A DNA stretch of 64,000 bases from Begonia masoniana. Taxonomy: Eukaryota; Streptophyta; Magnoliopsida; Cucurbitales; Begoniaceae. A model generated the notes under the pieces. It saw only the letters and a program-made list of their open reading frames with translations, searched no databases and had not been told where the DNA came from. The DNA lies in the NCBI GenBank assembly GCA_022432975.1, contig CM039512.1, forward strand, positions 6,101,858-6,165,857, read 5' to 3'. How positions within the stretch are numbered: position 1 is the stretch's first letter; the number at the start of each line of letters is the position of its first letter. A program made the position numbers and the translations under genes. Of the stretch, positions 11,425 through 22,588 are shown in pieces.

Positions 11425-13026
11425 CACTTTGTGTTTAATGTTAATTATATGTTTGTGCTTTGTTAGAATTTGTTTTTCAGCAAGTTCTGTTGTGTTATAG
11501 TTGTGTGTTTGTTTGCTGTTTAATTTGTAAAGATGTTTATTAGATTGTTCAATTTGGTTACTTCGTTTGATAAGTTATTGTATTTTATAGGATGGAAACA
11601 GAAAGTATAAATGAAAATCAAAATGTAGCGATTACTCCTATTACTAGTTCTACTGTTAGTGTTCGAAGGGAAAGGGTAAAGAAATCTGAAGTTTGGAATT
11701 ATTTTAATATTGTTAACGATGGCGAGGATAAAAATGCTAGAGCTAAATGTAATCACTGTGGAAAAATATATGCATGTGATACATTGAAAAATGGGATATC
11801 AAGTTTGAAAAAACACATCCGTATTTGTGCAAAATTATTGGCAAATGTAGATATGAAACAAAAGACTTTGAGCTTTCAGAATATGAACAATGAGGGACAA
11901 CAACTTGGATGTTTTAGTGTTGCTACTTGTCGAGAACTACTTGCGAAGATGGTAATTAAGGAGGAATTGTCTTTGAAGTTTGTTGAAAGAGAGAGTTTTA
12001 GAGAATATTCTCAATATCTGCAACCAAAGTTTTTTATACCTTCTAGATTTACTGTTGCTCATGATATTTTTAGTCTTTATGAAAAAAAAGATGAAATTGA
12101 AAGAGTACTTTAGAAGAACATCACAACGAGTATGCTTGACTACAGATACATGGACTTTTATTCAGAATTTAAATTACATGGTTTTAACTGGTCATTACAT
12201 TGATAGTGATTGGACTATGCATAAGAAAATTTTAAATTTTTGTTTGATTTCCAGTCATAAAGGTGAGACAATTGGTAGAGAATTAGAAAGATGTTTGTGT
12301 GAATGGGGAATTGAAAATGTGTTGACTGCCATAGTTGACAATGCTTCTTCAAATGGTGTTGCAATTTCATATTTGATCAAAAGTGTTCAAAATTGGAATG
12401 GTTTGATTTTGAATGGAGAATACATGCATATGCGATGTTTTGCACACATATTGAACTTGATTGTATGTGATTGATTGAAAGATCATCAAGAGGCTATTGC
12501 TAGAGTGCGTAGAGCTGTTAAGTATGTTCGATCTTCGCCTACAAGGTTACAAAATTTTAAGAATTATACAGATAATGTTAAGATTACATGCAAAAGTGGT
12601 ATTTCTCTTTATCTGTCTACAAGATGGAATTCTACATATTTAATGTTAGCTAGCGCTGAAAAGTTTGAAAAGACTTTTGACAAGTTAATGATAACCGATA
12701 GTAATTACCTTGCTGATTTTAGTGGCGACACACCTCCCACTACAACAGATTGGACAAAGTGTAGAGAACTTGTTAAGTTTTTTAAAAAAATTTATGATAC
12801 GACTATCACAGTTTCTGTGATGACCCGAATGTGCACGTATGGTACGATGGCTGCACGAACCGGAACCCGGATGGCGGTACGTCCGCGCGGGCGAACCGGA
12901 AGGTGTCAGGTCGTAAAAAGGGGGTCGTCACAATCTCACATCGCTTGGGAAGGTATGTGGAAATGAAACATATGTAAAGAGACCCTCCCAACATAGCAAG
13001 ACGCGTTTTGAAGCACAATTGGCAAC

Positions 13027-13107
13027 GGATCCCATAAGAACTCCGAAGTTAAAAGTGCTTCGGCGAGAGCAATTCCAGGTTGGGTGACCTTCTGGGAAGT
13101 TCTCGCC
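13027..13107 (+). promoter_or_regulatory. 5S-rRNA-like pol III promoter segment in Cassandra LTR 1
   Basis: The segment runs from GGATCCCATAAGAACTCC through AGTTAAAAGTGCTT and GGCGAGAG to GGGTGACCTTCTGGGAAG. This is the order and near-exact wording of plant 5S rRNA from its first third to its C box, covering A box, intermediate element and C box. In Cassandra this region is known to be recognised by RNA polymerase III. Confidence 0.9.
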
Positions 13108-13193
13108 AAACAAAGCCGTGAGGGGAGGATATTGGGCTACGGCCCAATCCCCAGAGCGGACAATATCTTGCTGGGAAACGGGGTCGTTACAAA

Positions 13194-13206
13194 TGGTATC
13201 AGAGCC
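13194..13206 (+). other. Primer-binding site, tRNA-iMet type
   Basis: TGGTATCAGAGCC starts two bases after the first LTR. It is complementary to the 3' end of plant initiator methionine tRNA, as is usual for plant LTR retrotransposons. Confidence 0.92.
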
Positions 13207-13473
13207 TGTACCCAACCGGAAATGTGGCCAACGAGGACGTTGGGCCCCCGAGGGGGGGTGATTGTGATGACCCGAATGTGCACGTATGGTACGATGGCTG
13301 CACGAACCGGAACCCGGATGGCGGTACGTCCGCGCGGGCGAACCGGAAGGTGTCAGGTCGTAAAAAGGGGGTCGTCACAATCTCACATCGCTTGGGAAGG
13401 TATGTGGAAATGAAACATATGTAAAGAGACCCTCCCAACATAGCAAGACGCATTTTGGAGCACAATTGGCAAC

Positions 13474-13554
13474 GGATCCCATAAGAACTCCGAAGTTAAA
13501 AGTGCTTCGGCGAGAGCAATTCCAGGTTGGGTGACCTTCTGGGAAGTTCTCGCC
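13474..13554 (+). promoter_or_regulatory. 5S-rRNA-like pol III promoter segment in Cassandra LTR 2
   Basis: This is the same block as in LTR 1 and appears identical through the A box, intermediate element and C box. Confidence 0.9.
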
Positions 13555-14063
13555 AAACAAAGCCGTGAGGGGAGGATATTGGGCTACGGCCCAATCCCCA
13601 GAGCGGACAATATCTTGCTGGGAAACGGGGTCGTTACAGTTTCAGCCTCTTCACATGTCACATCAAATATGTATTTTAGCGAAGTATGCAATTTGAAAAT
13701 GGTTATCCTAGAGTTTGCTGAGTGTGACAATCCATCATTGAGGAAAATGGCTATTGGAATGCAAGGAAAATTTGACAAGTATTGGGGAAATTGTGAGAAT
13801 ATTAATTTCTTGATGTACGTTGCAATTGACTTAGATCCGAGATGTAAGTTAGAGTATTTCAAACTTTGTCTTACAACGTTGGTTGACAATAATAAAGCAA
13901 TCGATTTGGTGAGTAAAGTACGGACAGTGATTAACAGATTATATCTTGAATACAAAGCAGATTTGGGAATTGAAATGTCACAGAATTATTGTAGAACTAG
14001 TGTTGCGAATTCCATTAGTTTGTTCACATCGCCTGCACCTATGATAATATCTGTATCAAATAG

Positions 14064-14330
14064 GTACGTCTTGAAGTACCACACCCTCCCAGTAGTGGTC
14101 AAGTTCCCGTAAAATAAGCAAACTATTTTGTCAGAGCTATCTCCCCGCATGTTGTAAACCACGTGCAATACGATGCTGTCAAATATTTCATTGATCTCCA
14201 ACGACTCCCAACCGTTGAAGTTGACACTTTTCCATCGACTAGATTGACATATCCCGCTCGAACTACTGTTGACACGCCTGGTTTCGAAATTCTATTGACA
14301 GATAGAACGGGGGACCATTTATTTTAGTTC
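14064..14330 (-). pseudogene. N-terminal part of the split plant-transposon-type protein gene
   Basis: A minus-strand frame contains IVCLFYGNL and VWYFKTYL, resembling the FYANL...VRG stretch near the start of the PF20167-like proteins. Upstream coding (FNGWESLEINEIF) reads into it. It lies on the same strand as, and immediately beyond the hAT from, the C-terminal part at 9438-10095, so the two are halves of one gene separated by the insertion. Confidence 0.45.
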
Positions 14331-14693
14331 GGCCCCCCATGTTTTTCCACGTGCAATGCACGTGCGCGAGAGCTTCTACCCTCTCGCGTCGACCCCCGTG
14401 GAGAACGGGGCCGCGTTTGGAGAACGGTGGATCGTTCTCTTTGTAAAATACGGAACGATGGGCTATCGCCCGTCAGCCGGAGTTTAATTTGTTAGGTTTT
14501 GATAGTTTAAGCTTTATTTTGTTATGATTAATACTTTAAGGAATTTAAAAAAATTGATATTTTGAGGTTTAAAATGAGTTTTACCCTAAAACTTATCAGG
14601 TAAATGTAATAATTATTCATAAATTAGCAGGAGATTAAATTGTCCAAAAAGTGTCATTTTTCATTGAGTTTTAGTGCTATTTTTGCAAATGTA

Positions 14694-14725
<32 letters not shown>

Positions 14726-15134
14726 CCCTCCCACAAAAAATAAAGAATAAAATCCAATTTAGCAATTTAAGAGTAATGAACATTTCTTACCCAAAATTAT
14801 TATTATTTTTTTTTCCAAATTTTCATTATAATTTGAATAGTAAAACGATATGTTTTAGTAAAATTTGTCAAATATCTTAATTTTTTTGTGGTGTGCACTA
14901 TCATTTTTGCTCTCAATCTCGAACACAAATTTCAATTGTCCGCCTTTTAGTTCTAAAAATTGATTGTAACATCGAGTTGGGCAAGAAATTTAAAAAATCA
15001 AATTAAAGATAGGTGGTTGAAATAGTCATTTAAATTGAAAAACACGAGACATTTGACACCATAGTCTTACCAATGACTCAAATTACATGACAATTTTCAT
15101 TAACCATGTCTTTCTGCATTTGTTTGTCTTTTGC
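14331..15134. other. Spacer and promoter region upstream of the PPR gene
   Basis: 14331-14480 is GC-rich with CACGTG and short palindromes (GTGCAATGCACGTGC). 14480-14600 resembles the terminal arm of the foldback at about 39.4-40.4 kb (GTTAGGTTTTGATAGTTTAA). 14699-14725 is an A run. The last 300 bases are AT-rich and must hold the promoter of the PPR gene; no single TATA box stands out. Confidence 0.4.
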
Positions 15135-17633
15135 ATGGCTTCTCTCTCTCTTACCCTCCCACCAAGTTCACCGATACCGTCTTTCAAAAACCACAAAAAT
15201 CAGCAGTTTCTGCAACCCCCGTTCGCCAAACTCACTGAAGATGTCAGACAGGCCCAGTTTTCCGGCACATCTTTCTTCAACCACATATCCCATCTCTGCA
15301 AAGATGGCCAACTTCGGGAAGCTGTCCGCTTGGTCACCGAAATGGAAGTTGAGAATGATCAAATCGGGCCCGGTATCTACGGAGAATTGCTTCAAGGTTG
15401 TGTCTACAATCGTGATGTATCGGTTGGTGAGCAAATTCACGCGCGGATTGTGAAAAACGGTCATTTATATACGAGGAACCAATATGTACAGACTAAATTG
15501 GTAATTTTTTATGCAAAATGCGACATTTTGGAGGTCTCCAACTGTTTGTTTAGCAGGTTAAGTGTACAGAACGTGTTTTCTTGGGCAGCCATTATTGGGT
15601 TGAAATGTCGAATGGGGTTAAACGAAGAAGCTTTGTTAAGTTTAATTGAAATGTTTGTAAATGGTTTTCCTCTGGATAATTTTGTCATTCCTAACGCATT
15701 GAAGGCCTGTGGTTCTAATCTGCAGTGGATAGGGATGGGGAGAGTAATTCATGGTTATGCAGTGAAAATGGGTCTAATTGGTTGCGTCTACGTATCGAGT
15801 AGTCTTGTTGATATGTATGGCAAATGTGGAGTTTTGGATGATGCAAAGAAGGTGTTTGATAAAATGCTTGAAAGAAATATGGTGGCTTGGAATTCAATGA
15901 TTGTTGTTTATGTCCAAAACGGGCTTAATGAAGAAGCCTTCCGAGTATTTTACAATATGAGAATGGATGGTATTGAACCAACACGAACCACGATTTCGAG
16001 CATTCTTTCAGCTTCGGCAAATTTAGGTATGATTGAAGAAGGTAAGCAGGGGCATGCTATTGCAACGCTATTTGGATTAGATTTGGATAACATATTAGGT
16101 AGTTCTTTAATAAATTTTTACTCCAAAATTGGGTTGTTAGAGGATGCTGAAAGTTGCTTTATTAGAATACCAGACAAAGATGCAGTTACATGGAATTTAC
16201 TTATATCTGGTTATGTTCAATCTGGACTAGTTGATAAGGCCTTGAATACATGTTGCTTAATGAGATCAAAAAATTTTAGATTTGATTCGGTTACTCTTTC
16301 TTCAATCCTGGTTGCCTCATCCGACACTGGCAATTTGAATCTAGGAAAAGTGGGACATTGTTTTTGTATTAGGAATAACCTCGACTCGGATGCTGTTGTA
16401 TCGAGTAGCATAATTGATATGTATGCAAAATGCGATAAAGTAAATGATGCTAGAAGGGTGTTCGACTCCACCATTATTAGAGATCTCGTGTTATGGAATA
16501 CGGTATTGGCCGCTTATGCTGAGTTAGGTCAGAGTGGGGAGACCTTGAGATTGTTTTATCAGATGCAGTTGGAGGGTGTATCGCCAAATGCGCAATCATG
16601 GAATACTGTGATTTTGGGGTTTTTAAATAATAGTCAGGTAAATGAGGCAAAAGACACGTTTTTGCAAATGCAGGCCGTTGGAATGCTGCCTACCATAGTT
16701 TCTTGGACTATTCTCATCTCAGGATTGGCTCGGAGTGGTCTTGGAGGTGAAGCATTTGAAACATTTGAAAAAATGCAAGAAGATGGTGTCAAGCCTAATA
16801 TTGTGTGTATCATCTGTCTTCTCTCAGCTTGTTCGAATCTAGCATCTTTACGATATGGAAGAGCAATTCATGGGTATATTACAAGGCAGGAGCTTTCTAT
16901 TGTTACCTCCCTTATAAACATGTATGCTAAATGTGGATGTATAAGAGAAGCAAAGAGAGTATTCGATTCGGTCTCACAAAAGGAAATACCTGTTTATAAC
17001 TCGATGATTTCTAGTTACGCTTTACATGGTCAGGCCAATGAAGCTCTTTCCCTATTTAGACACCTCAAAGAGGAAGGTGTGGAACCAGATTACATGACCT
17101 TTACGAATGCTCTATATGGGTGCAGCCATTGCGGCTTAGTGACAGAGGGCTTGGAGCTTTTTATCGACATGGTCTCGAACTATGGAATAATTCCTAGCAT
17201 TGAACATTTTGGATGTCTTGTCAATATTCTTTCTAAATGTGGTAATTTAGATGAAGCTCTTAAGCTTCTTATGGAAATGCCTTGTGAGCCAGATGCTTAT
17301 ATATTAGGCTCATTACTTGTTGCATGTAGAAAGCATGGTAACTTTGAACTAGAGGAGTATTTACTCAAATACCTACTGGAATTAAATCCGGAAAATGCCG
17401 GAAACTATGTGGCCCTTTCAAATGCCTACTCAGCAGCAGGACGATGGATTGAGGCATCGAAAGTAAGAAAGTTCATGAAAGAAAAGAGGCTAAAGAAGAT
17501 TCCTGGGTGTAGCTGGATTGAAATCGAAGAAGAAATCCACTCTTTTTTCGCAGGAGATGAATCACACCCAAAAGCTAAGGATATTCGTACCATATCATCC
17601 TTGCTGAGTTCAGAGATTCACGTTACCGGTTAA
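15135..17633 (+). CDS. CRR21: PPR protein, PLS class with E/E+ tail; CRR21 orthologue
   Basis: Intronless gene, 832 codons plus stop from the ATG at 15135. An in-frame ATG 48 bases upstream exists, but the protein from 15135 (MASLSL...) begins like Arabidopsis CRR21 (At5g55740, 830 aa), so I chose it. A Ser/Thr-rich N-terminus suggests a chloroplast transit peptide. PPR motifs of the P, L and S types run from about residue 45 to 740 (for example VFSWAAIIG, SSLVDMYGKCG, WNSMIVVYVQNG). The C-terminus has an E/E+ block (LELNPENAGNYVALSNAY, then GCSWIEIE) but no DYW deaminase. In Arabidopsis CRR21 is required for C-to-U editing of one site in plastid ndhD mRNA, affecting the NDH complex. Orthology rests on long, near-continuous similarity (for example TKLVIFYAKCD and NVFSWAAIIG). 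The frame is uninterrupted. Confidence 0.93.
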   Translation: MASLSLTLPPSSPIPSFKNHKNQQFLQPPFAKLTEDVRQAQFSGTSFFNHISHLCKDGQLREAVRLVTEMEVENDQIGPGIYGELLQGCVYNRDVSVGEQIHARIVKNGHLYTRNQYVQTKLVIFYAKCDILEVSNCLFSRLSVQNVFSWAAIIGLKCRMGLNEEALLSLIEMFVNGFPLDNFVIPNALKACGSNLQWIGMGRVIHGYAVKMGLIGCVYVSSSLVDMYGKCGVLDDAKKVFDKMLERNMVAWNSMIVVYVQNGLNEEAFRVFYNMRMDGIEPTRTTISSILSASANLGMIEEGKQGHAIATLFGLDLDNILGSSLINFYSKIGLLEDAESCFIRIPDKDAVTWNLLISGYVQSGLVDKALNTCCLMRSKNFRFDSVTLSSILVASSDTGNLNLGKVGHCFCIRNNLDSDAVVSSSIIDMYAKCDKVNDARRVFDSTIIRDLVLWNTVLAAYAELGQSGETLRLFYQMQLEGVSPNAQSWNTVILGFLNNSQVNEAKDTFLQMQAVGMLPTIVSWTILISGLARSGLGGEAFETFEKMQEDGVKPNIVCIICLLSACSNLASLRYGRAIHGYITRQELSIVTSLINMYAKCGCIREAKRVFDSVSQKEIPVYNSMISSYALHGQANEALSLFRHLKEEGVEPDYMTFTNALYGCSHCGLVTEGLELFIDMVSNYGIIPSIEHFGCLVNILSKCGNLDEALKLLMEMPCEPDAYILGSLLVACRKHGNFELEEYLLKYLLELNPENAGNYVALSNAYSAAGRWIEASKVRKFMKEKRLKKIPGCSWIEIEEEIHSFFAGDESHPKAKDIRTISSLLSSEIHVTG

Positions 17634-19749
17634 GCGTCGATCATAAGTTCCTCAGTTTTTTTTTTTTTTTTTTTGGGAGAAGTAAGTTGGAGAGTGACTA
17701 ATGAATATGCTCCCTCAAACGTCAAAATGGACAGAGAATAGTGGCCAATACAACTACATTTCCTCCAGTACATGTTTTTGGTCCTATGTGAGTACAACTT
17801 CATTCATCCCCTGCGCATAGTGTTCATATCTTTGCTTTTGGGATGCTTCTACTCGGTCCGGAGGATTAACCGTTGTCAGGTATCAAATGTACCTAATTTC
17901 TTTTTTCTTAGGCTTTGTTCTTGAAAGCAACACTATATACTAGTGTATGCTCAAAAGACATCTTAAAATCTATTTTTAGAAGCTGTTTCTGAAAAGCAAA
18001 AAAATAGAACAAGATTTTTTACTGGTTTTGTTTTTTGAACAGAAACAGCCCACGAAGAAAATTTTAAACCGTTTGTCGAATATATTTTATTTTTATAACG
18101 TTGTTTTAATAGATTAAAGCACACGTTCGGATACACGATTGATTTCATATTATTCTTGTTTTCTGTTGCGAAAAATAGTGCATAAATTGGCTGTTATTCT
18201 GCTAGATTCAAAGAATATGTAGTTTCTAGGTAAGTCATAACCAGAAATCTAGATGCGAAATAACTTTTGAAAACACATTTTGATACCTTTTTTTAATTAT
18301 TTCGCGTTTTCTGTTTTAAAGAAGCTACACACAAAGAGGCTGAGTCATGCTGCTAGATTCAAAAAGTATGAAGTTTTTGAGCTAATACACATGAAAAATC
18401 TTAGTACCCAAGACTGAAAATACTCATATTGTAGCCTTTAATCAAACTTTTCTAAGAAGCCAAGAGAAATTACAATCTGTTGATTTGTGTAGTTCCTTCC
18501 AAGAAGGGTTGCTCCTTTACTTAAACAAGCATGCTGCAGATGCGACACTACAATAGTTTCCATGTATTTTAACTCTGCTTATTTCCTTACACTGGTTAGT
18601 TCTTCTATCATTTATTGTATTTCTTTTTCTTTTACATTATTATAAAAAAATTTCTTTTAAAGTTTAGCTTATTGGTACTGTTTGTGCATTTCCTTGCTTG
18701 CAATACAGCTGTAGGAACTCTCTCTAAGTAATGTTTTTTCCTCTTCTTTGCAAGTATTGAGAACTACTAGTCATTAAGATCTTACTTCTGATAGATTCTC
18801 TTTCATTGAAGTCTCAAATTATTGGAACAAAAGCATAGAAAACACATTAAAAGAAGACGTGAAAAAGATTGTTGTTGGTTTGAAAGTGACATGACAAAAC
18901 ATCCAGAGATCTAAAGTCTGTCAAGCGGTCCTGCAAAAGTTTTCTTAATTCTTCTGGTTTTTCATGTTTTCTAGATCATGTTGCTCTTGTTAATGTGTTT
19001 AGTTTCCATGATTTATGCTTAGCCTTTTAAATCCCTATGCTCAGATTGCCTGTGAAAGAATTGAGATATTTATGACAATATAGTTTCTTGTTTGAGAGTT
19101 CAGTTTTCTGTCTTTTAGGTGGATTCTTTAGATTGATGAGTGTCTTTTGAGATCTCTAACTTCTTGTTTCGAAAGTTCTGTGTTTTACCCGAGCAACGAG
19201 TTTTATCATCGAAAACTTCCGGCACTTGTGCGTGTAGTCATCAAGTTTTGGTATCAGGAAGGATAATGTTATGTTTATACTATAGTTTCACACAATGACA
19301 CGATATAAATATTTAAAATAATATATTACATTGATATATGAGTGAACGTCGTATCAAAGTGTGATATAAATATAAGAAAATGATCCAGCAGAAATCAAAA
19401 TGGTCTTTTAGGTGTTAATTAGCATGTTCTACAAGTTTCGGGTTGGTGTGGAAGCTTCAAACTAGTTAAGAAAATTTGGAAGGGTTTAAGTGGTTGTATC
19501 TCCCTAAGGAAGAAATGGGTAATAGAGGTTGTGAAGTTTTGAATTCACACTCATTGCTCCCACCTTCCATGTTCAACTTTTGGTCACACAATTGAGATTT
19601 GGTCAATTTTGATTGAACACTTGCTTTCTTGACCTAAAACTTAGAAGTCAAGATTAGGGTTGGCTTCAACTATACTCCAATCCCAAATGACTTGACCTTC
19701 CATCTTTATCTTCATCTTCTTGTTGGTTTCTTTGTTGGGTTTGCTTTGA

Positions 19750-19795
<46 letters not shown>

Positions 19796-20035
19796 AGTTC
19801 CATTGACCAACAAAACACCCCATGGTAAATGATGAATTCTCAACATAATCCAAACCAACCAACACTTTACTTCATCAAACTTTTCCAACCAACCAAACCA
19901 TCAAGAACAAGAATATTCAAAATTAATAATAATAACAACAAAATGTAAAAATTTCAAATATTAAAAAAAAAAAAAGGTACTAAGGGACCCACAATCTATG
20001 AACATTTTCCAAAGGACCCAACCCTTCCTTCTTCC
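17634..20035. other. Spacer between the PPR gene and the LRR kinase gene
   Basis: 2.4 kb without a supported gene. It holds the PPR 3' UTR (with a T run at 17658-17674) and the 3' UTR of the minus-strand kinase. The middle is AT-rich with imperfect repeats around GCTAGATTCAAA(G/A)A (18201 and 18351). I see no RNA gene. Confidence 0.5.
19752..19795 (+). repeat. (CT)n microsatellite
   Basis: About 22 perfect CT dinucleotides, lying downstream of the LRR kinase gene. Confidence 0.95.
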
Positions 20036-22588
20036 TTACGGGGTGCGCGTCCTTGGTGGGGTCCTGGACTCTGTGGGAGGAGTGTGACCTTCTGATCCTC
20101 TGGAAGGATCGTCAGACGACTGTCGTAGTCCATCATCAGTCTCCCCTCGGCTCACGTCCTCGATCATCCGCACCACTTCTTCCATCGACGGCCTCTGCTC
20201 CGGCACCATGGCTACGCAGCTCATCGCCGTCTGCAAGAGCTGAACCATCTCTTCCTCAATGCTGTGGTACCTCATCAGCTCCACGTCGAATACCTCCGCC
20301 GTCCACTCCTCCCGAACCACTGACTGCACCCACCGCGGCAGGTCGATCCCTTCGTCTCCGAGCGACGCTTGGTTCGGCGCTTTTCCGGTCAATAGCTCCA
20401 ACAGCAGTACTCCGAAGCTGTAGACGTCCGACTTGAAGGTCACTTTACGGGTCTCGACCACCTCGGGTGCCCGGTATCCTGCCACCCGATTTGGTGGCGT
20501 TGCAGTGCCGAACAGAGGGTTGAGTCCGAAATCTGAAAGGCAGGCGTCGTGGTTTGGTCGGAGGAGAACGTTGGAAGACTTGATGTTGCCGTGGACTATT
20601 TTGGCTGACGCGTGTAGGTGCGCTAAGCCTCTAGCGGTGGTTACGGCTATTCTCATCCGGTTGTCCCAGTTCAGCGGCGTACGGCCGGACCCTCTGCTGC
20701 CTGCGACAGAATTCCCGTCAGTTCCGATCAACTTTATTTCTATTTTATTGATGCTGACAAGTGACAAGCCCAAACTAGCACAACTGGAACCCAGTATCGT
20801 TGTTTTCAAAAAAATTCAGAATTTCCAAATTTCTCAATCTCATACAACTTCACAATTCAAAAATAGACTTGCAAAAAATCAATTTTTTTTTTCTAAAAAA
20901 TCTACCGAGGCGGGGGAAAAACACAGCTGGCTTCCTCAGCTCATGCAAATACGGAGCTCATGCTTTAATTGACCCAGTTGCCATGAGAAACTGGATCAAG
21001 GAGCAAATTTCGCAACAAATAGACCGGACGAGCAGGGAAAAAGTGTTGAGGGAAGAATGAAGTAAAGAAGATGTTTTAATGGGCAAAAATAAAGAGAAAC
21101 GGCTAAAAAAAAAAACATGTTTAAACAGAAGAGGAACTCAACAGTGAATCTGCTGCACTTCTTGTCTGGGCAGTGGAGAAATTGTAATGCAAGCAAACTA
21201 TTTCAAAACTAGAAAATTAAACATTGATGAAGCTCGAAAAAAACCAGAAAGAAAATGGACAAGATGGATAAAATCGTACCGTGAAGTGAAGCAGATAAGC
21301 TGCCGGAAGCCATGTAATCAGAAACAAGCAATTTCTCATCCTTAGAATAGTAAAATGCTCGGAGAGGAACCAGATTCTCATTCCTCATCTTCCCCAAAAC
21401 CTCCATTAATGCCTCGAAATCCTTCTTAGAAACAACCACATCCTTCAATCTCTTCACCACCACAGTAGTTCCTTCCTCCAGAACGGCCTTATACGACGTC
21501 CCTACGCTTCCCTTCCCCAATACCTCAGCCGAAGCTCTCAACAGATCCTCCAAATCGAAACAGTAAGCTCCGTTCTCCATGAAAACCAGCCTGTTCCTCT
21601 CCCCTTCCACGGACCCACCTGTAATGTCGTCTTTTGATGAAGACGTTCCCGCCTCCACTGGCACCGCACGAGCCGTAATCCCCGCCTTCTGGGGCTTCGC
21701 TACGTTCTGCCGGGTTCGTTTTCGGAGACAGAAGAGGAGGAGGAGGAGGAGGAGAAAGAAGACGAATGCAGAAGCTACTACGATTCCGATAATGGCGGCG
21801 GTTGAGAGTTTTTTGGACGTTTTCCGTACTGGGAGCGAAGGAAGTTGAACAGACGGCGACGGAGAGGGAGATGGGAAGAACGGATTGCACGAGGGTAAAG
21901 GTCCTCCGCACAGATCTAAATTCCCGGAGAATGAGGACGCCGGAAATTTGGACAGTGTCTTGGGGATCGAACCGTTGAGGTTATTGTTTGAGACATTGAA
22001 GTTCAATAGCCCCCGTTCGCCGATTGCGATGCTCGGTAAAGAACCGGAGAATCCATTGTTTTGCAGGAAAAGTCCGGTCAGTTGAGTAAGATTGTTTACA
22101 GAAAATGGGATTGAACCAGTTAAGTTGTTAGACGAAAGGTCGAGACGAGTTAGACGAGTCAACTGAGTCAGAACCACTGGGAATCCGCCGGAAAGCTCGT
22201 TATCTTGTAAATAAATACTACGGATAAGCCTTAAGTTGGAAAAATCGGAGGGAATCTCACCGGAGAGACGGTTAGAGCGTAGACTCAAAACTCGGAGCTG
22301 ACTCAACCTCCCCAACGTATTGGCCGGAATTGAACCTACGAGCCCAACACCGGGTAACCGGAGAGCATACACAAAAGATTGATTCGCGTCGCACAAGACT
22401 CCGACCCAGTTGCAGGCGGAGCCAGAGGAGTCCCATTGAAGCCGATTGGCGTGCTTGGTTTGAGAAAAAAAAGCAAGGAGAGCTTGCTTGTCGTCAGTCG
22501 GCTCCGACCACCCAGTCAAAAACCGATTCACAAGCAGAAACCAAACCACCACAACACCCACATACCTGGACTCAAAACTGGCCGCCAT
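20036..22588 (-). CDS. LRR receptor-like pseudokinase (At2g26730 type)
   Basis: Two exons: 22588-21280 and 20700-20036. The intron 21279-20701 is GT-AG and splits a Gly codon. The product is 657 aa; Arabidopsis At2g26730 is 658. Parts in order: signal peptide (1-28), LRRNT cap (to about 70) and about five leucine-rich repeats (75-215). A Ser/Pro-rich stretch (239-250) and one membrane helix (about 263-287) follow, then a kinase-like domain (about 355-625). The ATP-binding Lys is present (VVVKRL, about 379) and DFG is present. The catalytic HRD is replaced by HGN (about 473-475), so phosphotransfer is unlikely. The tail is Ser/Pro/Thr-rich ([10 protein letters not shown]). The related Arabidopsis protein is listed as a probable inactive receptor kinase. 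It acts at the plasma membrane, presumably as a signalling co-receptor or scaffold; the ligand is unknown. The reading frame is intact. Confidence 0.93.

Larger units (their letters stand above)
12816..13638 (+). mobile_element. Cassandra TRIM retrotransposon, complete, 823 bp
   Basis: Two 376-bp LTRs (12816-13191 and 13263-13638) flank a 71-bp interior. The LTRs start TGTGATGACC and end GTCGTTACA. The target duplication GTTTC is at 12811-12815 and 13639-13643. The interior opens with a tRNA-iMet primer-binding site (13194-13206) and closes with a purine-rich tract (GAGGGGGGGTGAT, ending 13262). Both LTRs contain 5S-rRNA-like sequence, the hallmark of Cassandra. There is no coding capacity, so it must move using enzymes of other elements. 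By eye the LTRs differ at only two positions (near 13005 and 13011 versus the second copy), pointing to a recent insertion. Confidence 0.95.
10096..14063 (+). mobile_element. Second hAT transposon, 3' end deleted, carrying a Cassandra insertion
   Basis: The left terminus TAGGGGTGAGCA starts at 10096 and is followed by subterminal AACCGG-rich sequence, matching the hAT end at 1911-1922. A long untranslated leader (10270-11590) precedes the transposase remnant. The C-terminal hATC dimerisation region and the right terminal repeat are missing. At about 14063 the sequence switches abruptly to the split minus-strand gene, so the right side was deleted at or after insertion. No 8-bp target duplication can be recovered. 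Confidence 0.75.
11592..14063 (+). pseudogene. hAT-family transposase (RICESLEEPER/Ac-like), broken
   Basis: Translation from the ATG at 11592 gives a BED zinc finger: CNHCGKIY near residue 54, then the HIRIC pair. It then reads the core beginning CRELLAKMV. A +1 frame change near 12100 is needed to continue into SQRVCLTTDTW (first catalytic Asp region) and later VDNASSNG (second Asp region). A TGA stop lies at 12472-12474, after the CFAHILNLIV motif. The frame then reopens and runs to about 12815, where a Cassandra retrotransposon sits. It resumes at 13644 and ends near 14060 without the hATC domain. Frameshift, stop, insertion and truncation make this a pseudogene. Family recognition is strong. 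Confidence 0.85.

Noticed and set aside
13027..13107. A genuine 5S rRNA gene
   Set aside because: It lies inside a retrotransposon LTR present twice with target duplications, lacks the 5' third of 5S rRNA, and matches the Cassandra design.
12806..13560. Frames on both strands repeated twice (CTFGSSQ- and MTRMCTYG-type peptides)
   Set aside because: These read the two LTRs of the Cassandra element, which encodes no protein.
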